From: Orthonyx spaldingii
Lineage: Eukaryota > Chordata > Aves > Passeriformes > Orthonychidae
Direction of reading: 5' to 3'
Length of the DNA: 64,000 nt
NCBI GenBank assembly: GCA_013397795.1
Contig: VZTJ01003252.1
Coordinates: forward strand, 333,488-397,487
The notes below the pieces were generated by a model, which was given only the letters and a program-made list of their open reading frames with translations, had not been told where the DNA came from and did no database searches. A program made the position numbers and the translations under genes. This document shows positions 11,601 to 25,700 of the stretch, one piece after another (the first letter of the stretch is position 1; the number at the start of each line of letters is the position of its first letter).

Positions 11601-12242
11601 CTTTTATTTAAAAACAGTGTTTCTACTTAACCACATTCTGTAAGAGAATAGAGAATGTTCTTAAAGAAAAAGTGTTAGCTTGTTTCTCTGTGGGTACCTG
11701 CTCACAGAGCAGCTGTGTCTGAGTTTCTGTAGCAGGGAGGGCACTTAAACTGAAAGAGCTACAGGGAAGTGATATGGTGACAGTATTGGAAGGAGGATAC
11801 TCTTTTTACTGCTTCCCTGTATGAGTGGGTTGCACAAAGTTTTGTCAGGCAGAAATAGAATGCATGCAGTTATTAGTGTACTCACATTTCCTTGCCCCCT
11901 CCTTGGCCTTTTCACAGTTCTATTTAGCTCATTTTTTCTTTGTTGGATGCTACTGTCCATCACTTTCCACACCCTCTGTCTTTGTCCATCACCTTTCCTT
12001 GCTTTCAATATTTTCTGCATTGCAAAAATCCGGCATGGTCTCACCCAGTCCCTCCATCATACTGGCTGTAAATGCAGTGTGAAGTTTCAAGGAAGTTAAG
12101 AAATGGGGAAAACCAGAAAGTTTCAAGGCATGGGAATGCTTCCATTTTATGAGAAAAAAAAAAAGAGATGTGAGGATAAGAAGAGAGAGTCTGACAAAGC
12201 AGAACACTAAATGGGGCAGAAACTGCAGGGCAACTCCTGCTC
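8674..12242. other. Non-coding stretch with a G+C-richer patch
   Basis: No gene is supported. A G+C-richer patch at about 10020-10200 is open on both strands (69, 84 and 62 codons in three frames), which is typical of composition and not of coding. A second mildly G+C-rich patch is near 11040-11130. Neither shows a convincing acceptor and donor pair. Confidence 0.5.
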
Positions 12243-12255
12243 TTTTTTTTTTTTT
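12243..12255 (+). repeat. Poly(T) run, 13 bases
   Basis: An uninterrupted T13 run. It could be the tail of an old minus-strand retrotransposed sequence, but no recognisable body adjoins it. Confidence 0.8.
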
Positions 12256-15200
12256 CCAAATTAAATGCAGAATGGCAGCTGAAAAAAAATGGAAGAAACC
12301 ACACAGAATAACAGAAATTCCTTTTCACGAAATCCACAATTGTATAATTTGATTGCCAGAAAATATCACTGAGGACATTGGCTTACCAAGGTTAAAACAT
12401 ACGAATAATAAGAATATTAAATTATAGTGTTCAACTGGAAACAAGAACAAATATCAATTGAAACCTCCACAGAAATTTCCTGAAGAAAATAATAGAAGTG
12501 TCTTCTTTCCAAAATTTTCTATTTTTCTGAAGAAAATTTAAAGCCTCTAAACTGGAAAAGATTAACAGACACTTTCAGAATATTTTTAGTATTATTATTA
12601 TTTTAACAGAGGTGGACATTTAATTATAGAAAACACATTCCATCTGCAGAATATCGAGTCTCCCGTTGTCAAGCAGAAGTCAGGCACTGTGTGACAGCAG
12701 GACAGATTTTCTGTCTGTGTGTTACACCCTCCTGCCCAGCAGCTGAACACCATCAGAAATGAGACCATGTGGGCCACTAACCCCCTTCAGCACCGTGCAG
12801 TTCCCATGCTCAGTCTGTAGAAAGTTCCCTGTGATTTAAATGTGCTCTGACTTGTATGCACAATGTGCAATACACGGCACGTTTTGTTCTAACATATACT
12901 TTTCATATTACAAACAAGAAAATTTTAACTCTCTACCTAAATATCTGTCTTCTGTTACTATTTAGAGGAACAGACATTCACTTCCACTGGTATGTACATA
13001 AATGAAGCTGAATAAACCCTATACAGAGATTGTGAAATGTTATAACAGTTTCCTCCATTGCTCATCTATTCCTTTATATATTTCCTAATCTGTGCATAAG
13101 AATAGGACTTTTCTCAATTTAGTGACCAAAACTCATTTCGCACAGATTTAAAGCAATAATTTGACAGAAAAAATTAGTGTTTTTTCTGTAAAAATGTAAA
13201 TTTATAAGGTTTTGCAGCTGAGCTTACTATGCTCATGAGGTTTAGAACATAATTTTATACAAGAGAAAAAAACCTAAGGTTTGGGGAGAGCAATATTTTC
13301 CATATTATTGGGTACAGTGGGACTAGCAAAATCAGGAAATTCATGTTTTATGAGTTTAAAGAAAAATCAAAGTTACATAGTGATGCTAAACATCACTCTC
13401 TGTTTAGTGGGGTACTCCTAGTAAAAGGGTCTAAAAGGTTTAACAGCTATAACTTTGAACTTTGTGTTTCTTTAAACTGTTGTAAACTAAGCACCTGATT
13501 CAGGGAGAATAACTGGTTACAACTTTGTGCCAGCCTCTTTAAATTGTTCTTCCTTAAGGCTTTTTATAGTCGAGCACTTTATACACTGAAGAAAAAATCG
13601 TGTGTCCTATATATTTACTGATTATTCTGCAAACTAAAATCTAGTTCAGTGAACTAGGGAAACAATTTATTAATTTCAAGATTCTTTCCTGTATGAAACA
13701 AAAATGACTATTTAAGCTTTCAAATTATTACTTAAATAACTTACATATAGTTTTCACTTACATAAACGGTTAAAGGATTTTTCAAGTGGGAGCATGATTC
13801 AAAGCTTCTACAGTTGTCAAAGGAATCTTCCTTTCTATTGAAGGAAGCCCTAAAATCTCAGATTCCTTAGAAAAAGAAAACTTTAATCTGCTCTTAAAAT
13901 CTCTGATCTGACATACGTTTTTACTCCAGAAGAAATGTGCATTGTCCTAAATAAGTTTTCTTAGATGAATTGCAGTTCAAAATGCACAGGAGATATAACT
14001 TGTTCTATTTTGGTGGCAATCAATTCTGGCACCACTTGATTAACAGCCAATATTTAATAATTCACAGTGTACCTTAGCAGTGTACAGAACTTCTAGCTTT
14101 GACTAGTAGTGGCTTGAGAGAACATAAATTGAAAAGCTATTTCTTGTTTAATTGAAATACAGTTCTGATTTTTTTATATTTCAACAAATCAGAATTGTCC
14201 ATGTTTATCTGGTATACTCTTTTCTCACATACACTACTGATGAAAGCTTTAGAAAAAAATCTTTACCTGATCTGTAAGAGTTAATATATGCTTGTTCATT
14301 TATTTGCTTATACTTTATTTAAAATTTACCTTTGGATCTCAAGAAATTTCTGTTACATTAAAATCAACCTCTTTAATAAGTAAATCAATGTTTCAGAAGC
14401 CACAAAAAGCACTCGCAGAATTTTAGCAAATATTATGATGTCACTTATAATAATAAAGGTGGAGAATATTTCTTTTTGTCTACAAGGAAAAATAAAAGTG
14501 ATGTATAGCAATAAATATTTTAAAACATTAAAATAATGCAAAGTTTCTGGAGGAAAACTATTGCAAACCACTAAAATGACCAGGCATAGGTTTGTCTAGT
14601 GAGTTTAGACTAAATATACTAGGGAACAAATTAGAGCTAAAAAAGTATTAAGTATACATGTTCTTGTATTTCTTTAAATCCTTTAGTACAGCTGGTCTCA
14701 AGATGATCTAACCTAATCATTTAGAAACAAAATATTGTGACACTTAGACATAAATGGAAAAACAGCACAATCCGTTTGGGGCTGGGAAGCAGCCACAAGC
14801 TTCATATGAACGTCCTTGTTAAATAGGCCCAGTGTGGTTATCAACTTCAGCTCCAGAGCCAAGCTGCACAGAGGAAGGATACACCTTCTCCCCCTTCTAT
14901 TGATCAATTATTACATACACATAAATGAAGTGTCATGAAAAGCCATTAAGATAAAAGTTTTAATTTGTTCTGCCAGTATTTCTCTAGCTGCTTGACTTGA
15001 ACCTTTTTATTATGACATACCACATGCTAGAGGGCACAAGAGACCATTTTGATTGTGCAGTTAAAGGAACCTATTAGAAATATGAAATCATTATTTCTGG
15101 AGTATTTGAGACTTTTTTTTCTTTTCCTGTGGACAGCTGCTGGCCATAGAACTGAGGGAAATTTAATTCAGGAAAATATCCTAAGTAATGGAGCCAGAGA

Positions 15201-17685
15201 GGCTAAATCAGAGTGGTAAATATTGCTAAGCCATCATTACTTGTTAAATAGATATTAGTCATCTCTATTTTTTTACTGCATGCTGAAAGTTCTAAAGAGT
15301 CATTGCTTGTGATACCTTCTTAAACAAAACAGAAAAATCCATCCTCTAAAATCAGAGAAGTCTGCCAAGGTAGCCTTGAGGGTCTAGTTTAAACCCCTGA
15401 GGTAAAGAATTCCACATTTCAAGGATTAAAGTGGAAATAAAATAAAATCCAGGCTCAGATTTTCCTCCAAGTCTACACGGGTGGAAAAACAGATAAATAC
15501 AAAGAGAGAGGGAAGGGCTCATTGTAGAGAAGACAGCACGAGAAAAATATTTACAAACAGTTTGTAAAAACCCAATTAAAAATCTAAGTATCCAGTCCTA
15601 AATGATTCATAACGGAGGACTTTCTCCACATTGTAGAGTTTATATCTGTGTAGGATTTAGTCCAGGGCATGGCTGTCTCTCTGTACATGTCTTGCTACAT
15701 ATGGGATATTCTAACAATCATACTTTATGCTAACCTTTCCTTTTTTTTTTCCAGAAAGAGGAAGCATAGGCTTGTTTGAAATATTTGTCTTTAGAGAAGT
15801 GCAATTTGATTAAAATTGCCCAAATATAAATGGAAGAATCCTGGTAATCAACCTTAAATAGGCAATAAAACTAAAAGCACTATTAAAGAAAAAGTAGTTT
15901 GTGTCCCTATATTTCATTAGTTTTTGTATTTTGTATTTTTAGTCTGAGAGAGGAATCCATCAGACCCAAAAGCAGTGAGTGATATTTGGGAAGAAACTGA
16001 CTGTGGGTGGAAGATGGAGCAAGAAGTCTAAGAAAGATGTTTACCATCAAAAGGGGTCTCAGACTGCAACACTAGGAGAAAAAATCTCTCCTGTTATCTA
16101 AATAGTGACTTGTGCCAGATGGCAAAATGCACATTGAGTTCAGATATGTCTTTACCATTGATAATAGCACAGTAGATGTCTCTTTTCACTTATCTATGGC
16201 AGCCAAGGGGGTAAAGCACCAAAGCCACAGGGCAGAAGCAAGGCACAGTGGCAAAGATGAGCCTCAAATGCATACTAGCTTCAAATGCACATCAGTCAAA
16301 AATGATAACTGGGCAGATCAGATTTCTAAGTCCATTTCAAATGAGAATGAAGGATTGCTAATTAGAAGGCCAAACTGAAAGTGCAAACCAGGGATTCAGA
16401 AAGCCTGAGTAAGCACCAATTATTCAAGCTGAGGTGTAGGGAACCAATACTGAGTCTCAAAAGGTTTATTCAAGTAGAACAAAAGATGCACAAAGCACAA
16501 TTCTTGTTGTAATTTGACAATTAACAACCAGAGATTTGTCAGCCGTCAGTTCTGAAAAAATCCAGATGATATATACAGTGTGATGCAGACTGAGTTCTCA
16601 GGAAAGACCAAGAGCAAAAATTATTGGAATTTACATGCAAGCATACGAGCTAGAGTATAATGAATAGGTAATAGAAGAATGTTTTCTTTCATACATATGT
16701 ATATGAATAAGAGCAGAAGTAGAAATTTGATGGATTTACATGTACTGATGAGTTTTATAATTTTTAAATATTTCAGATCCAGTTCAGAGTATATATATCT
16801 ATTTAATAAATACTTGCTGGCAGTGCACTGGTATGTGGAGCTGAATGATGCTAATTAATCTGCAAACCTTTAAAAACTATAATTTAGATTTACCCTGTGT
16901 AGTGTTTTTTGGGTACAAGTTTTTTTTCATGTTAAAGAAAGCCCATTTCTAAGTACATGCTACCACATGCATAATTATACCTGGTCAGGAAGTGCTCGAA
17001 AAAGACCATTGTAGTGTCCTTGATGGCTCAGACCGACATCTCTGCCACCTGAACTTAGGAGAGGCAAAGTTACCCTACTTAGATGAGAATTCAGGCTGCA
17101 AGCTCATAACCAATCCGACGTATTGTGGAAATCCAGTAACACAGAAACAATGTGTTGTAATGACCTATTTACTTAGAGTTCATTACTCAGCTGCCAGACC
17201 TCCCTGCACTGTCTTGATAGAGCTCCAGATGTAATGTGTATCCCAGCCAAGAGGCAAACTGAGCTGTGACTTCAGCTGTTAACAGGACTTTTTTGTTTGT
17301 GAAAGAATTGTTTTTCTCTGTCATTACAAGGCACCTAAAAAAAGAGGTTGTGATTCCGTAAGTGGTGATGTAATGTGGTGTGAGAAGTGCTTCTGACATA
17401 GTGACTTTCTGATTATAACGACATACTGAATTGCTTGCTACTTCATCATCTTTTGTCTTTAACCAATCAAATTAAATTTAACAAATCAAATTAAAAAATA
17501 AAAGCTGCAAAAAATAATTTTAAAAAACTCTCTTTTTTTTTTTTGTTTTTAGCAACCTGTTCAAAAAAAGAAAGGTACCACCATAAAATTCCCTTGGTTT
17601 ATGCCATGAACAAAGATGAAGAACTTGTGTTAGTAACCAATCACAGATAAATTGCTTTATAATTAAGAAATTAATTCATTGTGCT
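12256..17685. other. Long non-coding stretch
   Basis: No gene, RNA or known repeat is recognised over about 5.4 kb. Short frames at 14353-14571, 14713-14907, 16112-16378 and 16992-17234 lack splice context and familiar sequence. Confidence 0.5.
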
Positions 17686-18066
17686 TTGATATATTTTAAG
17701 CATGGAAGGCCTAGTTATAGTACCTGTGGCCTGAAATCATTATATCAAATAATACCTTGGGAACGTTCAAGCTCTGTCATTTCTGGGAAGAGCACCCTGA
17801 AGCTACAATTGCTAGAGTCACCTTTAGGCAGTGCAGAATGCACATTTCAAATTGTATCTGATCACAAAAGAAGACAGCTGGGACGATACAATATTCGAAT
17901 TAAAAACCAAATAAACAATCAAGAGTCTGCAGCAAGATCTGAGAGAATCATTAAAATATTTCAATCCATGAAAGAAAGGAACAGAACAAACCAACAGAGA
18001 CAGCAGAACAAAGAGGTTTCATTTCTGTATGAAAGTCTTGCTACAAACACAAATATTTTGCAATAA
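17686..18066 (+). other. Long open frame, probably chance
   Basis: A stop-free run of about 126 codons starts from a TTG, with an acceptor-like TTTTAAG just before CATGG near 17703. Its second half is hydrophilic, with many Arg, Lys, Gln and Asn residues and words such as SERIIKIFQSMKERNR. I do not recognise it. Roughly one such run is expected by chance in this much A+T-rich DNA. It is recorded because it is among the longest frames in the window, not because coding is shown. Confidence 0.12.
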
Positions 18067-21000
18067 TCTGACCAAACACAGGTGGATGGCTTTTTCTGTG
18101 GACCTAATGAGACTCTTTCTCCAGTGTATCTATTTCCTGACTGTATCTGAAAATACATTCTCTTCCCACTTCTTTCTCTTGCAACACATTTCAAAGCAAG
18201 GAACAGAGGATTCCCTTCTGTCAATATTCTTCAAGTAGGCAATCTACACTGGTGCACCATAGTGAACTGGTATTTCATAGTTCAAAAGATGTAAACACCA
18301 AAGCAGCTGAAGAAGTACTTAAAGTAAATAACACCCAATAGGGAAAAAAAGGAAAGAAAAAAGAGAGTTATTAACCAGCTCATTTCAACTGGGAAATAAA
18401 AGACAGACTCTCTACATGTCAGCGGAGGATCTGGACGAGTGGTAAAACACAGAGAGCATTTGCAGTAAAAATTTCTCTTTTTTAAGACGTTTAACCAATT
18501 CAGAAGTGGGACTTTTATGGTTACTTAGCATATAGGGGACTGGATGCTTGGTGTCCAAGTCAGCCTTCTGTTTTGTAAGTCTATGATGTACTTAACTGGT
18601 TTTTTTCTCTGCCTTGAAATTGTTTTCCTCTTAAAGATGGAAATATCCAGCAGAACTCTCATAACACTTATAATGAGCTGCTATGTATCAAAAGGTCTGG
18701 AAATCCTAAACAGACTCACACTTGAAATGTAACCTGAAATAAAATGCAGTTCAAGTTTGTTAGCCAACATGTTAAATTACTCATTTGAAGTAACGTATGA
18801 TTCTCAACTAAGCAAAGTTTGGGCATTTCTCTTTTAAAGGTCAGAAGAAGGTTACATGGTCTCTTAAAAGAGACCCTTATTAACATGGTTGGATTGACAT
18901 TGAGGATAACCATGTACTCTATGTATTTGTATTCTTTATTTATCTGTTTACACTTTTTTCCCTACTGGTGCCTTTCACATTCTCTCAGCATATTAAACCC
19001 ATTAAAAGTACATATTTTAAACAAAACACATCAAAAGAATCATAAAAAAGACAGGCCTCTTTAAAAAAATCTCCTGAAATACATTGGACATCGTAAAAAG
19101 TGTGAAAGAAAATTATATGAGGCCAGGAAAAATATTTTATTTCCCTGGGAAAGTGAAATCTTCAATTACCTGTTGCCTACGTTGCTGAAACACTGTTCAG
19201 TATTCTCAATTTTAATTATGATAAATACCATTATTATGCATTCACATTGGTCTTACCTTCCTTCCAGGGTTCTAATGGCACTGGTTATGCTTGTGGCAAA
19301 TTTTCAGATGACTTCAGAGGGACCAGGATAAAAGCCCATGGCCACTGGCACATCCTTCATTTGTACATGAACATCTGGAAGACTGTAATGCTCTAATGTC
19401 AGTGTGACATGAAAGTGTACAACCCCATAACTAATAAACATGTTCAGGAGTCTGCGATCATATTTTGGAATGTGTGGGGGGGGGGAGTGTATGTGTATGT
19501 TTGCAGAGGGTGGGGGATCACTTACTTATCACAATGCTCAGTGCAAATTAAACCAGCTGCATTTAAACCCAGACATTTCAGCCAGGTCCTTCATGTTTAA
19601 TAATACTTTTTTCATAAGTTGATAGTAGTGGAACTTCAGGGGAGAATTAGTTCAAGCAATGTATAAGCAGAGTAAGAAACACACAAGAAGAGTTTGTTAA
19701 GTAAAGCTCAAGTGGGATATTAGCCTGGACTTCCGAGCCACAAATGGGAACACATACCAAATAGAATATGAAATCATATTTGAACATCATGTTTAAAAAT
19801 CCCAGACTGGACTGTCTTTCAGTTACCAAGTCTGTGGGGAAATATACAGTTACATTTCATTACAATGCTAGTCAGTAGGGCTATGTCTCCAAAAAAGGAT
19901 TAAGTCCTCTCTCCCTCACACACACACCAATTCATGGCTAATGAACACATAAAGTGAGCCATTACAAGATGTTACTGTTATTCTGTGGCCTGGCTACCTC
20001 AAGGCCTTCATGGGTTTTTCTGCTCATGGTAATGGGGCAAATTCTCTAACCCAAAAAAGTGTACAGAATTTTTTCTGCACTGAGGCCATGTTTCACCCAC
20101 AGATACAGATACTTGCAGTGTTTCCACATATAGCTCTGACCATCCCATTTCTTTCCCCAAGGCAGAAGAAATCCAGACTTCGCTAGCTTAAGAGCAAATG
20201 TAAAACATTCCTCTTTACAAAAATTTTCCCGTATAGGGGAAATGCCAGGGGAAAAAAAAGTGGGACTACTGAAAATTTGGGTGCGGAAACCATCATAGCA
20301 AGGGAAACAGAAATATGAGAATTGTAATCATATTGATGCTTATGGTTGGGAGAAATCCTATAAAATGAGAAATAAAGTCACTGAGAATATTATATACTCA
20401 ATCAAAAATATCTCTATCACTAGAAGTGAAAGGAGTTGCAGGTTTTGTGGGTACCATTCAATTTTAAAGTGCATACATTAAGACAGGAAGGACTAAAGAA
20501 TTAGGAGTTTGGTTTGGGGTTGTTGAAATAGAAAAAAACATTCTTGTTCCTCACTGTCCTGGTCTGTTTTCTTTGCATATTACAGTATCTAAAATCTTTA
20601 AGACTGAACTAAAGCAAAATCCTTCCACTAGATGCAACAAATGTGCAGCTACTCTATAATTAAATCTTTCTGCTTCCCACTTTGATGCTCTGATTTCCCT
20701 GTAAATGATAGTTTGCTTTCCTTACTCAAGCAATAAAGGAATCCTAAATACTTAATGCATTCTGTGAAACCTCCCATGTGGATCTGTGTTTTTGTAGGTA
20801 GACGATGAAAAGGTACCCTGGAACATATTATGAATTTATCAGAAACCCAGAAGGGTAATATGAAAACAAAAGGGTTGAATCCAAGGCAGGTGCAACTGCA
20901 GTGAACACTGGTTTGCTTTCCAGATTGTTACTTGTTCTTTGTTTAAAACCATAGAACTTGGAAAGGAGTCAAACAAAATCAGGAGATGTATTATAGAAAG

Positions 21001-22640
21001 TTGAAAATAATCTTGACTTCAGTTTGCTTTTCAATCATCAGCAAGAAAGTGGAGAGGGACTTCAGATCTTCTACTTATCTTGCCTTTATTTGCAATGATC
21101 TTTTCTGAAAATCAAACCCTATATTCCTCCAGAACATACCGTATCCATTACAAAACCATGGACAACTACAAATGTTTCCATAAAGCACATTAGCACTGGG
21201 CCAGACTACTGGCAGTAAGCACTCAGCTGAGAGAGAGAATAAACACCTTTAGGGCACCATTTGACTTTCTTTGAGCTGTGATTCTGGCTATGATCAGAAG
21301 AGCAAGCTCTGCACTTCTAATGGTGCAGGATGATGTGGGAGAGATTGCTTGTCAGTAAATCAGTCCTGAATCCATCCCCATCTTAGTGCCTAAACAGAGT
21401 CATTGCATATGATAAACCTGCTTATTTCCCCATCACCAAAAAGCCATTTCACTCAAAATTTGTCCTTCTATCTGCTCCTGGCCATGCACACCCTCTCTCA
21501 GGCACATTAAAGTGCTGTTCAGCACACAGGTAAATAGAAGGTGCATTGATTTGCAATTTCCCTGCTTCTCGGAAGAACCTGGACAATAACTTACAGACAG
21601 GCACAAAGCAAGACCATTAACAAGATGTAGTATTCAGTAAGACCCAAATCCAGTGTGTAGCATAAAAACTAATTTGTATCATTTTCTGACACACGTAAAC
21701 AATGGCAGTGAATTCTACCATAAAATTACACCCCCAAAAAATTAATTTAAATTATTCCTTCCCTATTTGTTTTGAATCTGATGTGACATTTTTATTTGAT
21801 AATGTTTATTTCACTTATTCTGGGAGTGTCTTGGTAATATGCTCAATTGACATTGTCTGCAGTCATTGTACTTCAGTTGCCTCTTTTCTAGGATAAGGGG
21901 TTCTAGACTACTTAATTATTCTTCATGTGGAAGCTATTCCTTATTTTTCAGTATCTGTTTTGTCATTCTCCCTATCTTTAGCCTTTTTTCCACAGTCTCA
22001 CTGGGGAAACCAGGGATACACATGGACAAAAGGAGAGTTCCTCTTTGTTTCTCTACCTTTTCTAATTCTTGGTAATTTATTTACTCGTCCTACTACTGCT
22101 GAATATGGAGCTGACTTTCTCATGCACTTATAACTCCATAATCTTTTCTTCTTTTCAACACTTCATTCAAATCTCTCCCCTATAAATGTAGAATGGAGGC
22201 TGTTTCCTTCACATGCGACTCTTCCCATTGTTGGTGTTAAATTTCTTTTCTGAGTTCACTACACTAGTACTCAGTATCAAGAGAGCTTCTCTCACCCCAG
22301 GGTCAACTTTTGCTATAATTCTTATGTTTAGCTCCATCAGCAGCTTTGCCATATCCCTATACTACCTCTGCTTGCTAGCTCTTTAATTCAGCCTGTTTCA
22401 GCCATAAATCCTCAAACTATAACTGTATCCTGAGGGGAAGAAAAACTGAAGAGGAAGACCTTAAGAACCACCATGGATAACAGTGAAAGAATTTAATATA
22501 TCAAGGTTGGGAAAGAAAGGAGATTGGAGCCAGCCAAAGCACTTCAGAAAGAATAACACCTGGTCACTGACAGTAACTAGGAACTAAAGAGCTGCAAAAT
22601 GCAACTACATCTGAACTTTGGGATTCCTTGTATAAGAATA
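18067..22640. other. Long non-coding stretch with a G10 run
   Basis: No gene is supported. A run of 10 G at 19476-19485 lies within a GT-rich segment (19470-19505). A plus-strand acceptor near 19250-19267 opens a 42-codon frame with no donor or recognisable protein. The remainder is anonymous A+T-rich sequence. Confidence 0.5.
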
Positions 22641-22700
22641 AATATATACATATATATATTATATTATACACACATGTATGTGTGTACATATGTATGTATA
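22641..22700. repeat. Alternating TA/TG low-complexity repeat
   Basis: Imperfect (TA)n passes into (CA/TG)n, about 60 bases of alternating purine-pyrimidine. Such sequence is prone to slippage and to non-B DNA. Confidence 0.8.
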
Positions 22701-25700
22701 AATTATTTATAAATGAAGCCAGTAATCCTCAGAGGAACTCTCCACCCAGCTATCAAATGGTGACAATTTTTACAATTGCCTTGAAATTATTCTCTTACAA
22801 CACTGACTTTGTCACTATTAAAAATTTAGCACTGAAGTTTAATTGCTTTTCCTATGCAAACATCTTTTGAAATAGAGGTAGAGATGTAAAACAAATACTT
22901 TCTTATAAAAGTGTTGAAATGCATTTTGAATTTGCCTTCTGACATTATATTAATGTAAGCATTCTGAAGAAAAAAACCAGACTGCTACTTTGGAAACCAA
23001 CACAGACTTATCACTGGGTGTTCAATTCAATACCTATTAGTGCTTATACATATGGTATTAATTCTGCATTAATTCTGTCAAAAATGATATCATACTTTGA
23101 ACGTCCAAATTATGACATCACTAAAACAACTTTGCTCTTCGTGGGTTTGGAGCATGACTGTGCCAGAGTTGACTAGAATTTATTCATGCAGCTGATTCTG
23201 ACAAGCTCTTTTTAATTAGTTCATGCCCTCATAATGAACAAGAGTCCATGTTTTTGAAGATTTGCCAGAATAGTTTCTATTCTCTTTGACTTAAGTGCCA
23301 AATGCATGCACTTCTTTATACTATTTATACCTTTGCCTATAATTACTGTTCCCTAAGGTGTGATTGTCCTATTTCATAAGAGTTTGTGCAGCTGCCAACA
23401 TGAAGATGTAAATAAATTGTAATACCATTGCTATGAGGTGTAAAAATCCCACAGCTCATATCCAGACCCTTGTATAATAAACTCAAGTAAACATTCCATT
23501 TCCTGTAAGCGATTGTGGTTTGTGACTAGATTTTAAAAAGTGGTGCAGTAAGTCATCACTCTTGTAATGATTTGCTGAAAACAAAGTCACAAAAGCATGA
23601 AACAAAAAAACAGCTAGGTGTAAACATCTATTTTTATGAAGGAGAAATACCTGCATGCAAAGCTGAATACTTTGTTATCTGATACTTTTAGGAAGCTGGT
23701 CTCATTTCTATTTGCTAAGAAAAATTCTGAGATGGTGATGATATGCCAAAAGCAGGGGCCAAAGTCTTCTGCATAAAGGTGTTCTGAAGGTCACTTCACT
23801 GTTTTGAACTTGCTGCAACCTTTGCAGGGATGCTCTCAACTCCCTGTGTTTTTTAAGATGCTGTAGTTTTGTGCCTTGTGAGTTGGACACCATGGCCAGA
23901 GGTGACCACAGCAAAAGTTTGTTCAGATCCATCTTTCCAAAGCAGTGAAAGGTCATAGAGCAGGAGGCCTTTCTTTCATTACCATTGACACCTATCATAC
24001 ATGGAGGATCCTCTCATAGGCCAAGCGAGATGTTTTCTCCCTCACTGTAATGAGGAAAACACCCATGCTGTATTGAGGAATATGGTTTGATAGTTTTTCC
24101 CCAACTCATAGTGAATAAACAACCATTTTACTCCTCTTTTCTTGCCATGGGTTATATTCTGCTCTCTGTCCTCTAGACCTCTTTGTACCTATAGTGTAGA
24201 CATATCATTTGGTATGAGATTATTTACACCAATGGCAGGCACATCTCAGTAGGAAGCACCAATTCAATATTGGTGACAGGCACACCATGAAGATTAAATG
24301 AAAAGTACATACCAGCACTGACATCTTTTCAATAGAGAGGTTTTGTATATGTTAGCAGAGCAAATAAATGAAATATTGGGTGCTGGTGGGAAAAAGATGA
24401 GCACACGAGTCACACATGTCTGACTTCATGAGTTAAGTTGACCATGGAGCAGCAATAAAATCTTCAGGCCACTTTACACCAGCAGGTGTTTTATATCATG
24501 ACACAAATAAGCTGGTTTACCCGTGCTGAAGGATTTTTAAGGTCTTTGATGGAGTCACTTTTCTCAGTGCCTATAAAGCCATATTGCCTAAAGACCACAA
24601 ATTCACGTCCCAGCTTCAACTGGAAAATGCAGTTAAAACTACTATTTTTAGCTGGGGAGTTGAGACTTTCATGAGGCTTGGACAGTAGATCAGGAGGTGG
24701 GTCGTGGCATTGAATTGCAGCTTGGTGCTAACCTTTTTCAGGACTATAGTTATTTCACCAGCCCCCTCTTGTTCTTTCCCTCTTTTGAGCATGAAGTGCC
24801 TGTGGTGAGGACGGTCTGTGACCACGCACTTCTGCAAGAGCTTTTCACTGGGGCCTCAGTTGTAGTTGCAGCTGTAGGTAGCAGCCTAATACAAAATATT
24901 TTAAAACATTAACCAGCACCTACATAACTTTAACTTTTAAACTCTGAAATTTTATATTCTAGCAGAGATAAAAAAAGGCCATATCCTGTTGGAAAAGGGG
25001 GAATCCCATCTCTACCATGGTATAATATATTTCTGGTCCTAACGAACTGTGGGTTATTGAAATTTAAACCAGTCATTAGCCCAGGACTGAACATTACATA
25101 TCCTGGGAATCAGTCCAATGTAATTTGGGGGTGGGAGGGTGGCTCAGAATTCCAGGTTTGTGAGGAAAGCAAGAAATATTTTCCTGGCAGGTTTGTTTAA
25201 AAAAAAATGGCAGCTGTTCTTAATTGCTGGGAGGGTCAGATTGTTAAAAACAGTCCCAGTGGAAATGGATTAGTGTATGGGAGGATGTCAAGGTGCAAGA
25301 TAAATGAATTTAGTCTCTAGTCTGATGGTTTATTATCTGGACAGGAACTCCGTGTACTGCGTGTATGCACACGCGGAACACTCGATGTTATGGATTGGTG
25401 TAAAGGCATTATAGTTGACATGACTTTGAAATGACAGCATTATTCATGAAAACTAAAGCTGTAAGTGAATTATGCAAGTTACAGAAACTGAGTGCGAGTA
25501 AGCTCTTTCCATCAACACCACAGGCTGTAAGTTTCCTTTAGGACATAAAATTTTTCATGAAAATTATTCTAGAAATGCATATGCTATTTAAAATGGCCAT
25601 GTGTTTTCTCTCTAGTTTATGTTCCTCTCTCTGTAAAGTCAGATTTTCTCTCAAAGTGTATCATGAATCTGTATCCTTCAGAAGGCAGAATGCTATAAGA

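Noticed and set aside
17686..18066. 126-codon plus-strand frame with a hydrophilic C-terminal half
   Set aside because: At this A+T content stops should occupy about 6-7% of codons, so one or two runs of this length are expected in 64 kb of both strands (rough estimate from composition by eye). No familiar motif and a weak acceptor.
19268..19396. Plus-strand acceptor followed by a 42-codon open frame
   Set aside because: A good acceptor (CTTACCTTCCTTCCAG) but no strong donor, and the peptide is unrecognised. The same site also reads as a minus-strand donor, showing how easily such signals arise.
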